A stretch of 64,000 nt of DNA from JAOUEA01 sp963825635 (lineage in GTDB: Bacteria > Actinomycetota > UBA4738 > HRBIN12): positions 1,736,001 through 1,800,000 of the forward strand of contig CAWGTU010000001.1 in assembly GCA_963825635.1 (NCBI GenBank), read 5' to 3'. A model generated the notes under the pieces. The model was not told where the DNA came from and did not search any database. It worked only from the letters and a program-made list of their open reading frames with translations. The translations under genes and the position numbers were made by a program. Each line of letters starts with the position of its first letter. Position 1 is the stretch's first letter. This document shows, piece by piece, positions 1-8,208 of this stretch.

Positions 1-295
1 CGTGCTGTCCTTCCATGCATGGATGCGTGAACGACCAGAGACGTTTACGTGCCAGGGTGCCTCTTCGACTGCCTTCGACCTCGGATCGGCCGACCGATCC
101 TCGCTCGGCGAACCTGCCCCGAGTGGTTCTGGGGGATGATCGATGTGCTCAACGGCGATCGACTCGTCAGCGTCCCCCGGGCTTCATCTGCATCCCAACG
201 TAAGGCGGCGGAGCCACAAATCGAAACCAAGGTATGTCAAACGGCCTCGAACTTGGAGCGACCCCGGGAGAGAGGCGGGGTCGCGGGCGATTCGG
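1..295. other. No gene recognised
   Basis: Short open frames exist on both strands but none has a ribosome-binding site, a family motif or protein-like composition. Nothing further can be supported in this stretch. Confidence 0.4.
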
Positions 296-889
296 TCACG
301 GCTGGACGGGGGACGCCACATAGTCTCGAACCAGCTCGGCCATCCTGGCCATGAAGGCATCCTTGGCGACTCTGGGATCACCGAACGGCTCTGACGTACT
401 GTTGAAGGCGAACATGGTCGGCTCCAGCTGCATGTCGACCATCTGAACGATGTGGCCGCCGAGGAGCGGTGATCGGGGAAACCCAATCTGTCGGCGAACT
501 AGAGAACAGAGTCGCCGCCAACTCCCGCCCCCTCAGGTAGTCGACGCGATGGGCGGCGCGAGCCTCCATGTCTTCGGCGCTGCGCCCCAGTCGAGATAGT
601 TGCGGAGGGCTGGCTCAATCGTATAGCCGCACGCGATGCCGATCGTCGAGAGGTAGTCAGGAAGAGTGAACGCCGCCCCTTGGGATCGAGCCAAAGCCTC
701 CGCGAACTGCGTGGCCTCGGTGGCGACCTCCCTAACGTAGCCGTCCAACATCGTTGTGCTCCAGCTGCGGTCTTCGCCTCGGATCGTTTCGAACCGATCT
801 TCGGCCATGTTCTCGCCGATTCGCCATGCCTCGGGATACTGGCGCTTCCTGCCATCCAGCTCCCGGGCAACCTTGCTGGCCTTGAACAT
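296..889 (-). pseudogene. Hypothetical protein gene with two compensating frameshifts
   Basis: I do not recognise the family. From ATG 889 the product opens MFKASKVARELDGRK and reads naturally to about position 600. It then hits an in-frame TGA at 533-535. Protein-like sequence continues in another frame (EDMEARAAHRVDYLRGREL) until about 475. It then returns to the starting frame (GHIVQMVDMQLEPTMF) and ends at TGA 296-298. Start and end share a frame, so two opposite single-base indels restore a protein of about 197 residues. This could be a decayed gene or two assembly errors. It lies alone in the accessory left end of the window. Confidence 0.5.
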
Positions 890-1040
890 GTCGCGAGCCT
901 AGAGCAACCGTTCCAGCGGCGCTATCGCGCCTTTACTTCTCCGGCCTGTCTGTTCATCTCGACCTCGGCGGCGCGTTCTCGCCGCTCCTTCGGCGAAGCT
1001 CGCCCCGGACGCCCCGGCGGCGGGCACTCCGGTGGGGGTC

Positions 1041-1241
1041 CTACTCGTCCCCCTGCGCCAGCAGCTCGATCTCCAGCCTCGCCCGCAGGTCGTCGTCGGC
1101 TTCGAGGTCCGCCAGCAGCCCGTCCATGCCCGGGTTCCTCACCAGAAGCTCAGCGATGATGCGGGCACGGTCGGGCGACGTGCAGAACAGGTAGGTCAGG
1201 AGGTCGTCGCGGAGCGCTGGCGGGATTTCAGGCGTCGACAC
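1041..1241 (-). CDS. Hypothetical small acidic helical protein
   Basis: The 66-residue product begins STPEIPPALRDDLLTYL after a GTG and ends LRARLEIELLAQGDE. It looks mostly helical and acidic and matches no family I know. An upstream start at 1316 would add residues of poor protein character and overlap the SnoaL-like gene, so I prefer GTG 1241. No strong ribosome-binding site is visible. It follows the SnoaL-like gene on the same strand and may be co-transcribed with it. Confidence 0.45.
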   Translation of the reverse strand: MSTPEIPPALRDDLLTYLFCTSPDRARIIAELLVRNPGMDGLLADLEADDDLRARLEIELLAQGDE

Positions 1242-1282
1242 AGGCGGGGCCGCGAGTGCACAATGCCGGTCTCGTGGGCCGG

Positions 1283-1738
1283 CTACTCGACACGCTCGAC
1301 CCATCCGGAACGCCACTCGGGCGGGTCGAAGGGCGGCGCGAAGTACATCGTGGAACGCCAGACCTTCCCATCCCGGATCTCGACGGTCGACACGATATGC
1401 GTGATGTCGCCACTCGCATAGCGTGCCTTCCCCTCGAAAGTGAAGGTATCCCCGCCTCCTACCAGTCGGATGACCGTGATGAACGGCAGCGGCCCGGAGG
1501 ACGGGACAGTGTTGATCTCCTCACTGCCGGTGACCCGCCCCGGTGCGAAGCTCCCTTCGGGGAGTCCTCCCGGGTAGTTCTCAAGGATGGCTCGCTTGTT
1601 CTCGAGCCCCACGATCCGCTCACCAGACTGTGGCCACGATTCGACGAAGTCCGGATGCACGAGCTTCGCCATCGCGTCCCAGTCCCATGGAGGATTGTGG
1701 CCTGCGGCGTACCGTTCGACCAGAGCGCGTCCGTCCAT
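1283..1738 (-). CDS. SnoaL-like (NTF2-fold) protein
   Basis: A 151-residue protein with the layout of the NTF2/SnoaL-like superfamily. It has an N-terminal helix (MDGRALVERYAAGHN), then the HPDFVESWPQSGERIVG segment, and a C-terminal run of strands ending in WRSTMYFAPPFDPPEWR. Members act as small enzymes or ligand-binding pockets and are often annotated as nuclear transport factor 2 family proteins. Substrate and catalytic role cannot be inferred. Length and the closing phenylalanine/proline segment are typical. It sits in the accessory region with no pathway context. Confidence 0.7.
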   Translation of the reverse strand: MDGRALVERYAAGHNPPWDWDAMAKLVHPDFVESWPQSGERIVGLENKRAILENYPGGLPEGSFAPGRVTGSEEINTVPSSGPLPFITVIRLVGGGDTFTFEGKARYASGDITHIVSTVEIRDGKVWRSTMYFAPPFDPPEWRSGWVERVE

Positions 1739-1855
1739 CGATCTCTCCCGTCGTCCGTCCTGTGGAACATCGCACCACCCCGGCGGTCAGGGCAAGCTCG
1801 TTGAGCGCGGAACCCCCCAACGATGATCGTCGACCGTCATGGTCGACGCATCCAG

Positions 1856-2038
1856 CTACGAATGCCGGTCTGCCCTCGGCCACCCGCACAAGTCGACGAT
1901 CCGCTCGTACAGGTCGTTCGTGATATGTATCTCCCCCGCCTCCAGCGCCCGGTATTCGGTGAGCGTCAGACCGAGCCGTCCCGCCATCTGCACCTCGTGC
2001 AGCCCCATCCGCTCACGGTCTCGGGGAAGGTGCTGCAC
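1856..2038 (-). CDS. Small XRE-family helix-turn-helix protein
   Basis: This 60-residue product is almost entirely a Cro/CI-type helix-turn-helix. The sequence LHEVQMAGRLGLTLTEYRAL gives the scaffold and recognition helices, followed by EAGEIHITNDLYERIVDLCGWP, the usual closing helices. It probably binds DNA as a dimer. The first ten residues may not be translated, because a start at MGLHEVQM (residue 11) is also possible. Such stand-alone regulators are common in integrated elements, and it lies about 3.5 kb from the recombinase at the element edge. Confidence 0.65.
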   Translation of the reverse strand: MQHLPRDRERMGLHEVQMAGRLGLTLTEYRALEAGEIHITNDLYERIVDLCGWPRADRHS

Positions 2039-2228
2039 GGGATGGAGAGCACGGTTGAGGCTAGCCCGATGCGCTGAGGATGGCGGTGTCGGGCGTCAGG
2101 GTATGGGCTGACGTCGGTGACGGCTCCTGCGTGGTCCCGCCGAGGCCATGGTTTGACCGATCTAGATCCTCGGGGGTAGGTTCTCTCGCGCGAAACAATC
2201 TCGGTGCCCGCGAGAGGGAGTGTGCCTA

Positions 2229-3128
2229 GTGCGAAGGATCCTCGTGGGTATGGCCGCCCTGACCGTCATGGGGCTGACGATGCAGCCGTCAGCCGCGACG
2301 TTCCCGGGTGGCAATGGAAAGATCGCCTACTACGACCTCCGGCAATATCCGGCGCAGATCCATGTGATCGATTCGGACGGGACGGGAGAGGTGCAGTTGA
2401 CCTCCGGGCGACCCGCCAGCTCGAACCCCGCTTGGTCGGCGGATGGCTCGAAGATCGCGTTCATTCGTGGGCGCGGGGGATCCCTGTTCGTCATGGATGC
2501 CGACGGCAGCGACCGGATGCCGGTGCTGCGAGGTATCGCCAAAGGCAACCGGGAAATCGTCGCCGCCGCATGGTCGCCCGATGGGACCCAGCTTGTGTTC
2601 TGCGCCGCTCGCCGGGGGTTCGCGGATCCGAACCTCTACGTGATCGACGCCGACGGGTCGGATCTGACGAGGATCACTCCTGGACGCAAACAGGACTGCG
2701 ACCCGTCGTGGTCTCCGGATGGCTCGAAGATCGCCTCGACAGCCAGGCGCGGGCGTCTCGTGACGATGGACCCCGACGGCTCGAACCGGATGGTCCTGGT
2801 GCGGCGCGGTTTCAACGCGACCCCCGACTGGTCACCCGACGGATCCAGGATCACCTTCACCCACGACGCCCGATCGCGGAACGCGAACGACGTATTCATC
2901 ATCAACAGCGACGGAACCGGGCGCGCGAGGCTGACGCACACGCCGCGCAGGTGGGATTGGACGCCCGTGTTTTCGCCCGACGGTACGCGGATCGCCTTCA
3001 GCCGCGGGCAGGGCCCCGGGTTCCTCGCGCCAGGCGACATCTTCACGATGCTGCTCGACGGATCGGACGTCGTTCGCATCACCGACACGGGCCAGGATGA
3101 GTACTGGCTGAGCTGGCAAGCCATCTGA
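2229..3128 (+). CDS. Secreted TolB/PD40-type beta-propeller protein
   Basis: A secreted protein of about 299 residues. A hydrophobic signal peptide (RRILVGMAALTVMGL) with a predicted cut near PSAA is followed by about six PD40/WD40-like blades. Each blade is marked by repeats such as NPAWSADGSKIAF, AAWSPDGTQLVF, DPSWSPDGSKIAS and TPVFSPDGTRIAFS alternating with VIDADGSD or MDPDGSN turns. The family forms periplasmic or extracellular propellers; TolB is the model, but no Tol partners are nearby, so the role is unknown. I prefer GTG 2229 to GTG 2220 because the GAGAGGGAG Shine-Dalgarno abuts 2220 but is well spaced from 2229. Confidence 0.75.
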   Translation: MRRILVGMAALTVMGLTMQPSAATFPGGNGKIAYYDLRQYPAQIHVIDSDGTGEVQLTSGRPASSNPAWSADGSKIAFIRGRGGSLFVMDADGSDRMPVLRGIAKGNREIVAAAWSPDGTQLVFCAARRGFADPNLYVIDADGSDLTRITPGRKQDCDPSWSPDGSKIASTARRGRLVTMDPDGSNRMVLVRRGFNATPDWSPDGSRITFTHDARSRNANDVFIINSDGTGRARLTHTPRRWDWTPVFSPDGTRIAFSRGQGPGFLAPGDIFTMLLDGSDVVRITDTGQDEYWLSWQAI

Positions 3129-3142
3129 GACCCCGTCCCAGG

Positions 3143-3370
3143 TTGCCTGACTCACCGGAGGTCCGCGCCCTGTTCGAGAAGGGCTACCTGCGCATGAAGG
3201 ACATCGCCCCGATCCTCGGCGTGACCGTGCAGCGAGTCAGCCAGATCGTCGCCGAGCGCGAGGACTTCCCCAAACGGGCGAAGGTGGTCGGGCGGCATCG
3301 GCTGTGGCGACGTGCGGACGTGGAGCAGTGGTGGGACGCGCAACCTCGGGCGTGGGCTCCCGTGGACTGA
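3143..3370 (+). CDS. AlpA/MerR-like DNA-binding protein (excisionase type)
   Basis: The 75-residue product contains one winged helix-turn-helix: YLRMKDIAPILGVTVQRVSQ forms the HTH and RHRLWRRADVEQWWD the wing and closing helix. This is the arrangement of AlpA/Xis-type recombination directionality factors and small phage regulators. It starts with TTG 14 bases after the propeller gene and ends at a strong terminator. With a tyrosine recombinase 2.1 kb away it could serve the same element as excisionase or activator, but that pairing is an inference. Confidence 0.65.
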   Translation: MPDSPEVRALFEKGYLRMKDIAPILGVTVQRVSQIVAEREDFPKRAKVVGRHRLWRRADVEQWWDAQPRAWAPVD

Positions 3371-3378
3371 TATCAGCA

Positions 3379-3406
3379 AGAGGGCCGGTCCGAGGACCGG
3401 CCCTCT
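3379..3406. terminator. Bidirectional hairpin terminator
   Basis: A perfect 12-bp GC-rich stem (AGAGGGCCGGTC with its complement) closes on the loop CGAG. It lies between the convergent AlpA-like gene and the RTX-type gene. The T-run is weak on both sides. Confidence 0.75.
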
Positions 3407-3429
3407 AAGTCACTTCCGGAGGAACAGGC

Positions 3430-4305
3430 TCACACCGAAACGATGACTTCCTCGCACCCGAGCTGATTGTCAAGCGCGTCGATGTAGCAGACGTCGTAAC
3501 CGCCGCCTCCGTAGACGGTGTCGTTGCCGTCGATGCCGTCCTGAGCCCGGATCACGTCCGCACCGCTCCCGCCCAACAGCGTGTCGTCGCCGGGACCGCC
3601 CTTCACGCGGTCGGCGCCGCCGCCGCCGTGGGCGAAGTCGTTCTTGCCTCGGGTGTTGATGCGATCGTTCCCCTCGAACCCGCAGATCGAGTTCGACTTG
3701 GCATTCCCGTCGAGGTTGCGATCGTTCCCCTTGGTCCCCTTGATCGCGCACACGGGGGAGATCCTGATGTCGTCGACGACCTCGATCAGATCGAGTGGCG
3801 CGTCACCCCGGGCGAAGTAGTACTCGGCTCGCTTGAAGGTCACGCCCTGGACCCCGATCGTCTGGTCTCCGGCGTCATTGTCGTTGGCCTCGACTTCAGC
3901 CGAATCCACCATCGTCCCGCCCCGATAGACCTCGAGCCTGCCGACATCGCCGGGCTCGATGACGCTCGGGTGATCGTTACCGAACACGAGTGAGATCTTC
4001 TTGATGGGAACGTCGAACGCGATGATCAGCCTGCTCTCGTCGTCGGAAAAGGTCCCGAGCCCCAGCCCGTCGGACTCGGGGGTGGCGTCGTAGACTTGGA
4101 GGTTCGCCCCGAGGCTGTCGGAGAAGTGCGCGATGCTGTTGTCCGCGCTCGTGAAGCCGTTGGGCTTGTTGCCAGTGTCGTCCCGTCCGAAGTTGATTAC
4201 GGGAGACTTCACCGACCCGGGGAACGCGGAGGCGATGCTCGGCAACATCAGCAAGACGGCCATCGAGACGGCGGACCCGACGAGCTTCAGGCTTCGGATC
4301 TTCAT
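3430..4305 (-). CDS. Secreted RTX-type (hemolysin-type calcium-binding repeat) protein
   Basis: A 291-residue exported protein. The signal peptide (KLVGSAVSMAVLLMLPSIASA) ends near residue 27. The middle 150 residues form a beta-rich domain without a family I can name. From about residue 190 come glycine/aspartate nonapeptides (GTKGNDRN, GFEGNDRINT, GGGGADRVKGGPGDDTLLGG, GDDTLLGGSGADVIRA, DGNDTVYGGGGYD) that build a calcium-binding parallel beta-roll. The repeats are fewer than in true RTX toxins and no type I exporter lies nearby, so a cell-surface or matrix role is more likely than toxicity. The final cysteines (YDVCYID and QLGCEE) may form a disulfide. Confidence 0.8.
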   Translation of the reverse strand: MKIRSLKLVGSAVSMAVLLMLPSIASAFPGSVKSPVINFGRDDTGNKPNGFTSADNSIAHFSDSLGANLQVYDATPESDGLGLGTFSDDESRLIIAFDVPIKKISLVFGNDHPSVIEPGDVGRLEVYRGGTMVDSAEVEANDNDAGDQTIGVQGVTFKRAEYYFARGDAPLDLIEVVDDIRISPVCAIKGTKGNDRNLDGNAKSNSICGFEGNDRINTRGKNDFAHGGGGADRVKGGPGDDTLLGGSGADVIRAQDGIDGNDTVYGGGGYDVCYIDALDNQLGCEEVIVSV

Positions 4306-4593
4306 GGTCGTTCCCCTTCGGCGACGAGTTCCGGCCAGCCCGGAGACCGAAGACTGGCCCGAGTCGGATGCGGAGTCAAATCAGGCTGAGTCTAGTGCTT
4401 ACCTCCACGCCGGTTCATGTGCAGAACGCCGGCGCTTGCCGCGCTCGCCCCAGATCAGCAGCACCCCCTTGCTCTCCTACCCTCAGTGCGCGTCTAGCCT
4501 TTGTCTCTCGCCCTGTCGTTGCTCAACATCTCGGCGAATGACAGGGCGGGGCTTGTGCGGGGGGCGGGCATCCCGTATCCCTGTCCTCGTGCG

Positions 4594-5037
4594 CTACGTC
4601 ACTCGCTTGCCGTCCCCCTCCGAGACGGGGATTCCGGCGTAGTCATGGCGCTTCCCTCGGGCGTCAGCGCCAAGATCGAGAGGGCCAAGGCCCACATCAA
4701 CGATGCCGAGTCCATCGCTCGGACCTACAACGCCGACGCGTACGAAGTCTTTGCCCAGCACAACGGGGAGACCGATCAGCGCCTTACGCGCTGCACGCGC
4801 GCGTGACGACTTCAGCGCGAGGCGCTTGTAGTGAGCCCGACGCAGCGCTTCGCCCCGCCTGGTGCGTTCCTCAGGCGGCAGCGTGTGATCGGGGTCGGCC
4901 TGCTCCTCGAACGACTTGATGAAGGTCTCGCGAGCCTTCGCAGTGACCTCGAGGCCGTCGTACATCGCGGCGCGCGTGTTCGCGGCGATCGACGCACGGA
5001 GACTACGTTGCGATGCGGTGAGGGGTTCTCCTGCCAT
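4594..5037 (-). CDS. Conserved actinobacterial hypothetical protein, C-terminus probably fused to foreign frame
   Basis: The start is ATG 5037, preceded by GAAGG at good spacing. The first 78 residues (AGEPLTASQRSLRASIAANT ... LPPEERTRRGEALRRAHYK ... LALKSSRARA) match a small basic helical protein common in actinobacteria, often near mobile DNA. Its function is unknown. After SSRARA, near 4806, the frame continues antisense to the truncated gene at 4645-4806, with a change of character. The native stop has therefore probably been lost and the last 70 or so residues are an accidental extension. Confidence 0.5.
   Translation of the reverse strand: MAGEPLTASQRSLRASIAANTRAAMYDGLEVTAKARETFIKSFEEQADPDHTLPPEERTRRGEALRRAHYKRLALKSSRARAARKALIGLPVVLGKDFVRVGVVGPSDGLGIVDVGLGPLDLGADARGKRHDYAGIPVSEGDGKRVT
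4645..4806 (+). pseudogene. 5' fragment of a conserved actinobacterial hypothetical gene
   Basis: From ATG 4645 the frame reads MALPSGVSAKIERAKAHIND and then NADAYEVFAQHNGETDQRL, resembling the start of a hypothetical family seen in actinobacteria (helical N-terminus, then a variable acidic segment). It then runs into arginine-rich sequence and a stop at 4806, exactly where the opposite-strand gene begins to look real. The expected remainder is absent. I read this as a gene cut by a deletion that joined two unrelated coding regions near 4805. Confidence 0.4.
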
Positions 5038-5109
5038 GCTGCGGCCCTTCATCGAAAGGCCGCGGAGGGGGACGGTCACCCTATGTTCGGCAGGTTCTCC
5101 AGTTGCGGG

Positions 5110-5496
5110 TCACACGCTAGCACTAGGGTGCGACGTCCGAACCCTCCACGAGTTGCGGCGTGTGGCAGTCAGGGGCGGGACACTCAAGCATGATCGGCGG
5201 CGGTAACGTCCAGACGGGTGCCTCAGCGCGTCGGGCAGATGGATGTCCAGCCGGAACCACCCCTCCCGGGCATCGGTCCTCGGTCGTCCGCGCTTCACCC
5301 GAAATAGCCGTGGCTCGTCGGGGTCTCTGATCCACTCGGGGGCGAGTACCAGCATCCTCTCGTCGGCCTCCACCGGGGGGTCGTCGAACTCGCGCCCGTC
5401 GCGTCTCGACGGGTGGAACGCGGGCCTGATGTCGCCCAGGTGCGTGCCGCAGTAGCGGCAGACCACGGACCCGTTCACGATCTTGGCGGGTTTCAC
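5110..5496 (-). CDS. Hypothetical zinc-ribbon-like protein, possible 3' frameshift
   Basis: The product opens MKPAKIVNGSVVCRYCGTHL, so one CxxC knuckle is present, followed by a charged region with EWIRDPDEPRLFRVKRGRP. In the annotated frame the C-terminus becomes arginine/serine rich. A neighbouring frame instead gives IMLECPAPDCHTPQLVEG, which could supply the second cysteine pair, so an indel near 5200 is possible. The ATG overlaps the recombinase stop (ATGA), so it is translated with that gene. Function is unknown; it belongs to the integrated element. Confidence 0.5.
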   Translation of the reverse strand: MKPAKIVNGSVVCRYCGTHLGDIRPAFHPSRRDGREFDDPPVEADERMLVLAPEWIRDPDEPRLFRVKRGRPRTDAREGWFRLDIHLPDALRHPSGRYRRRSCLSVPPLTATRRNSWRVRTSHPSASV

Positions 5497-6485
5497 AGCC
5501 GGTCCCCCACGCTCAGACGACGGTTCGCCTTACGAGCCCGGTCCTCGGCCTTGTCCACCCCGTACACGGCGACGATCATCTTCATCGAGCGGTGTCCGAG
5601 GTTCCGCATCAAGTCCTCGGGGAGCCCCGGGTCGATGCCCGCTTCCTCGTCGCCGGCCAGGAACTCGTGAGCGTAGAAGTGGCGGAGCAGGTGCGGGTGA
5701 AGGTCAGGCATCCCGACCCTCGCGCCTCGGCGCTTGAGCATCTGGCGGATGCCGCTCGTGGTCATCGACCCCTTCGACGAGATCCACAGCTTCGGGATCT
5801 CGGCGTCCTCGGATGCCCGACGAGCGCGGAGGTAGCGGTCGATGTCCTTCGCCGTCGTGGGGCCGAAGTCCAGGGTACGGATGCGCGAGCCCTTCCCCGT
5901 CACCGTCACCTGCCCGCCCCTGAGGTCGAGTGTCAGGTCACACTTCTTCGGATCGTCGTCGTTCCACTTGATGCCGGTCATCTCCGACAGGCGGATGCCT
6001 GTGTCGCAGAACAGGCGGATGATCGCACGGTCTCGGCGCGCCGCGAGGTCGTTGCCGTTGATGGACTTCAACAGCTGCGAGATCTCTTCGGGCTTGGGGA
6101 ACTTGATCCGCCGCTCGGGAGCTTGGGGCTTCTCGATGTGCTCGAGCGGGTTCCTCGTCATCTCGCCCTCGCCGACGGCCCACAGCACGAACGAACGGAG
6201 CCCGTCGAAGTAGGACGCGATCGAGCCCCCGGCGTAGGCGGGTCGCTCGTGGTCTTTGACGTCGCACGGCTGGCGCAACCAGTCGATCCACAGCTCGACG
6301 TGCTCGCGTGACATCGCGCTCGCGGTGGCCGACACCCCGGTCACCTCGGTGAACTCGACGTAGATCTCGATGGCGCGGCGGTACAGGTCCATCGTCGTCT
6401 GCTTCTTGTTGACGGAGAGGCTCCGCTGCCATGCCGGGATCAGGGACTCGATCGTGATGCCGGTCGCTGTGTCGGTGCCCTTCAT
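5493..6485 (-). CDS. Tyrosine recombinase / integrase
   Basis: A 330-residue site-specific recombinase. Residues 1-115 form the SAM-like core-binding domain (GITIESLIPAWQRSLSVNKK). The catalytic domain follows with the full active-site set: Arg in FCDTGIRLSEMTGI, Lys in TVTGKGSRIRTLDF, HxxR in HLLRHFYAHEFL, His in LGHRSMKMI and nucleophile Tyr in AVYGVDKAE. It should be active. It reads away from tRNA-Ala(GGC), 129 bp off, the usual position of an integrase just inside an element inserted at a tRNA gene. Its stop overlaps the start of the next gene. The other element end is not seen in the window. Confidence 0.9.
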   Translation of the reverse strand: MKGTDTATGITIESLIPAWQRSLSVNKKQTTMDLYRRAIEIYVEFTEVTGVSATASAMSREHVELWIDWLRQPCDVKDHERPAYAGGSIASYFDGLRSFVLWAVGEGEMTRNPLEHIEKPQAPERRIKFPKPEEISQLLKSINGNDLAARRDRAIIRLFCDTGIRLSEMTGIKWNDDDPKKCDLTLDLRGGQVTVTGKGSRIRTLDFGPTTAKDIDRYLRARRASEDAEIPKLWISSKGSMTTSGIRQMLKRRGARVGMPDLHPHLLRHFYAHEFLAGDEEAGIDPGLPEDLMRNLGHRSMKMIVAVYGVDKAEDRARKANRRLSVGDRL

Positions 6486-6614
6486 CGGTAGACCCTCTTA
6501 GCTCACTCGGCTCTACCAAGATGATAAGAGATGTGCGAACGTAGTGCAACACCAACCTTGGAACCGCAGGATTCAGCCATATGGCTTATCTGCCAGGGGA
6601 TTCGGGAGGGATTG

Positions 6615-6687
6615 TGGACCCAAGGGGAGTCGAACCCCTGACCTCTTGGCTGCCAGCCAAGCGCTCTACCAGCTGAGCTATGGGCCC
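6615..6687 (-). tRNA. tRNA-Ala (anticodon GGC)
   Basis: A 73-nt cloverleaf with acceptor stem GGGCCCA/TGGGTCC, D-arm AGCTCAGCTGGTAGAGC, anticodon stem CTTGG/CCAAG around loop CTGGCAG (anticodon GGC) and T-arm with GGTTCGACTCC. The discriminator is A and CCA is not encoded. It borders the recombinase and is the probable integration site of the left-hand element. Confidence 0.95.
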
Positions 6688-6700
6688 TCGCCGTGGGATT

Positions 6701-7114
6701 CTATCGGCCGGTCGCGGCGGCGTCCGAAGCCTCCCACTCGACCTGGGGGGCATCGGACCAGAGGCGCTCCAGATCGTAGTAGGCACGCTCTTCCTCGCCG
6801 AAGACGTGCACGACGACGTCGACGTAGTCCAGCAACCACCAGCCGGCCTCAGGTTCGCCCTCGCGGCGGAGTGGCTTCACGCCGAGGCCGCGCAGCGCTT
6901 CCTCGACGGCGTCGATCACGGTTCGGATCTGTCGCTGGGTGGCCGCCGAGCAGATCACGAAGAGGTCGGTGATCACGATGATCTTGCTCACGTCGAGGAC
7001 GACGATGTCCGTGGCCTGCTTCTCGGCTGCTGCTCGGGCGGCGGCGATCGCCACGTCGCGGCTGGGCGGCAGCGCGGGGGCGCCGACCGCTTGCTTCCCT
7101 CGTTCCTGCGTCAA
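6701..7114 (-). CDS. rsfS: Ribosomal silencing factor RsfS
   Basis: A 137-residue RsfS/YbeB/Iojap protein. It binds ribosomal protein L14 and blocks joining of the 30S and 50S subunits under starvation. The family core is clear: ATDIVVLDVSKIIVITDLFV, then CSAATQRQIRTVIDAVEEAL, and the closing WWLLDYVDVVVHVF with the conserved acidic tail EERAYYDLERLW. The N-terminal 25 residues and the last 15 are lineage extensions. The ATG overlaps the stop of the LytR_C gene (ATGA). Following nadD and the LytR_C gene is the standard actinobacterial arrangement. Confidence 0.93.
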   Translation of the reverse strand: MTQERGKQAVGAPALPPSRDVAIAAARAAAEKQATDIVVLDVSKIIVITDLFVICSAATQRQIRTVIDAVEEALRGLGVKPLRREGEPEAGWWLLDYVDVVVHVFGEEERAYYDLERLWSDAPQVEWEASDAAATGR

Positions 7115-8208
7115 GCCGTGAAGTCCTTCCCCACCACGATCGTGATGTCGCCGACGCCCGATGGTACCGCCGCGACGCGAACACGTCCGACCCCGAGGGC
7201 AGCCGTGACCGCACGCGCCTCACCCTCGTGGTCGGGGCCGTTGGCGAACACAGCGGTCCTGGCGATGTCGAAGCTCTGCGCGTTCTGGGAGAGCACCGTG
7301 CGGAACGCCTCGGGGAGGATGCTCACCGCGACCGACTCGCCCACCCCTGGCTCGCCGCTGCCGTTCTGCACGATCACGGGCACCGGGATGGGCGTGCCGA
7401 GGGTTCCGGAGAGCAGCTCGTCGAGGGCCGGGTAGACCGGAACGACGATCGTCGAGGTCACGCGTTCGGTCGGCATATCGAGCACCTCCGCGCCCTCCGC
7501 GTCGGCCAGCGTCGCGTTGACCGCCTCGACGTCGTCGGCCTCGACCTCGGCCGACACCTCCGGCGGACTCGAGCCGTCGAGGATCGCGCTCAGCAGGATC
7601 TCCCAGCGGACACCCGCGTCGTCGGTGGCCCCTGCGAGGAACGCCCTGGTCTGCGCACCCGACATCGTGATCTCGCCGGGTCCCATCACGTCGCCAGTGG
7701 TCGGGTAGGCCTCGGGGAGATCCACGGTCACGCCGCCGGCCGCGTCGACCGCCGCGGCGAGATCGCGGAGGGTGAGCACCGCGAAGTGCTCGATCCACAC
7801 GCCGCTCATATTCGAGAGCGCCACGCGCATCGAGTCGCCGGGCAGCGCGGCGACCCCCGCCGTCGAGGTCTCCCCCTGTCCCGGCACGACGATGTTGAGC
7901 TCCGACGACAGCGGCATCAGGAACGGCGTGCCCACGGTCGGCACCCCCACGACCGCGAGGAACGGTGCGGGGCCGCCGTTCACCTGCAGGGCGAGCATCG
8001 TCGGGTCGTCGGGTGAGCCTCCGGGTTGCCCGTCGCTCGAGGGTGCAGTGGCATCGTCGCCGCGCGTGACGAGGAACGTGCCGATGCCCACGACCACCAG
8101 CGCCGCCACGACGCCCCAGACGACCCCGCGACGCGTCCGGCGGGAACGGTCGGCTCGCTCGACCCGGGACGGCCGCACGGGCTCGCCCGAGGGAACCGGA
8201 CCGCTCAC
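7111..8208 (-). CDS. LytR-type membrane protein with C-terminal LytR_C domain
   Basis: A 365-residue membrane-anchored protein. A short basic cytoplasmic tail is followed by one transmembrane helix (VVWGVVAALVVVGIGTFLV, about residues 25-45), a divergent LytR/CpsA/Psr-like domain (LPLSSELNIVVPGQG, HFAVLTLRDLAAAVDAAGGV) and a C-terminal LytR_C domain (PVIVQNGSGEPGVGESVA ... DITIVVGKDF). LCP proteins attach glycopolymers to peptidoglycan, but the catalytic arginines are not evident, so a structural or sensory role is possible. GTG 8208 overlaps the nadD stop (GTGA). Such genes sit between nadD and rsfS in many actinobacteria. Confidence 0.75.
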   Translation of the reverse strand: MSGPVPSGEPVRPSRVERADRSRRTRRGVVWGVVAALVVVGIGTFLVTRGDDATAPSSDGQPGGSPDDPTMLALQVNGGPAPFLAVVGVPTVGTPFLMPLSSELNIVVPGQGETSTAGVAALPGDSMRVALSNMSGVWIEHFAVLTLRDLAAAVDAAGGVTVDLPEAYPTTGDVMGPGEITMSGAQTRAFLAGATDDAGVRWEILLSAILDGSSPPEVSAEVEADDVEAVNATLADAEGAEVLDMPTERVTSTIVVPVYPALDELLSGTLGTPIPVPVIVQNGSGEPGVGESVAVSILPEAFRTVLSQNAQSFDIARTAVFANGPDHEGEARAVTAALGVGRVRVAAVPSGVGDITIVVGKDFTA

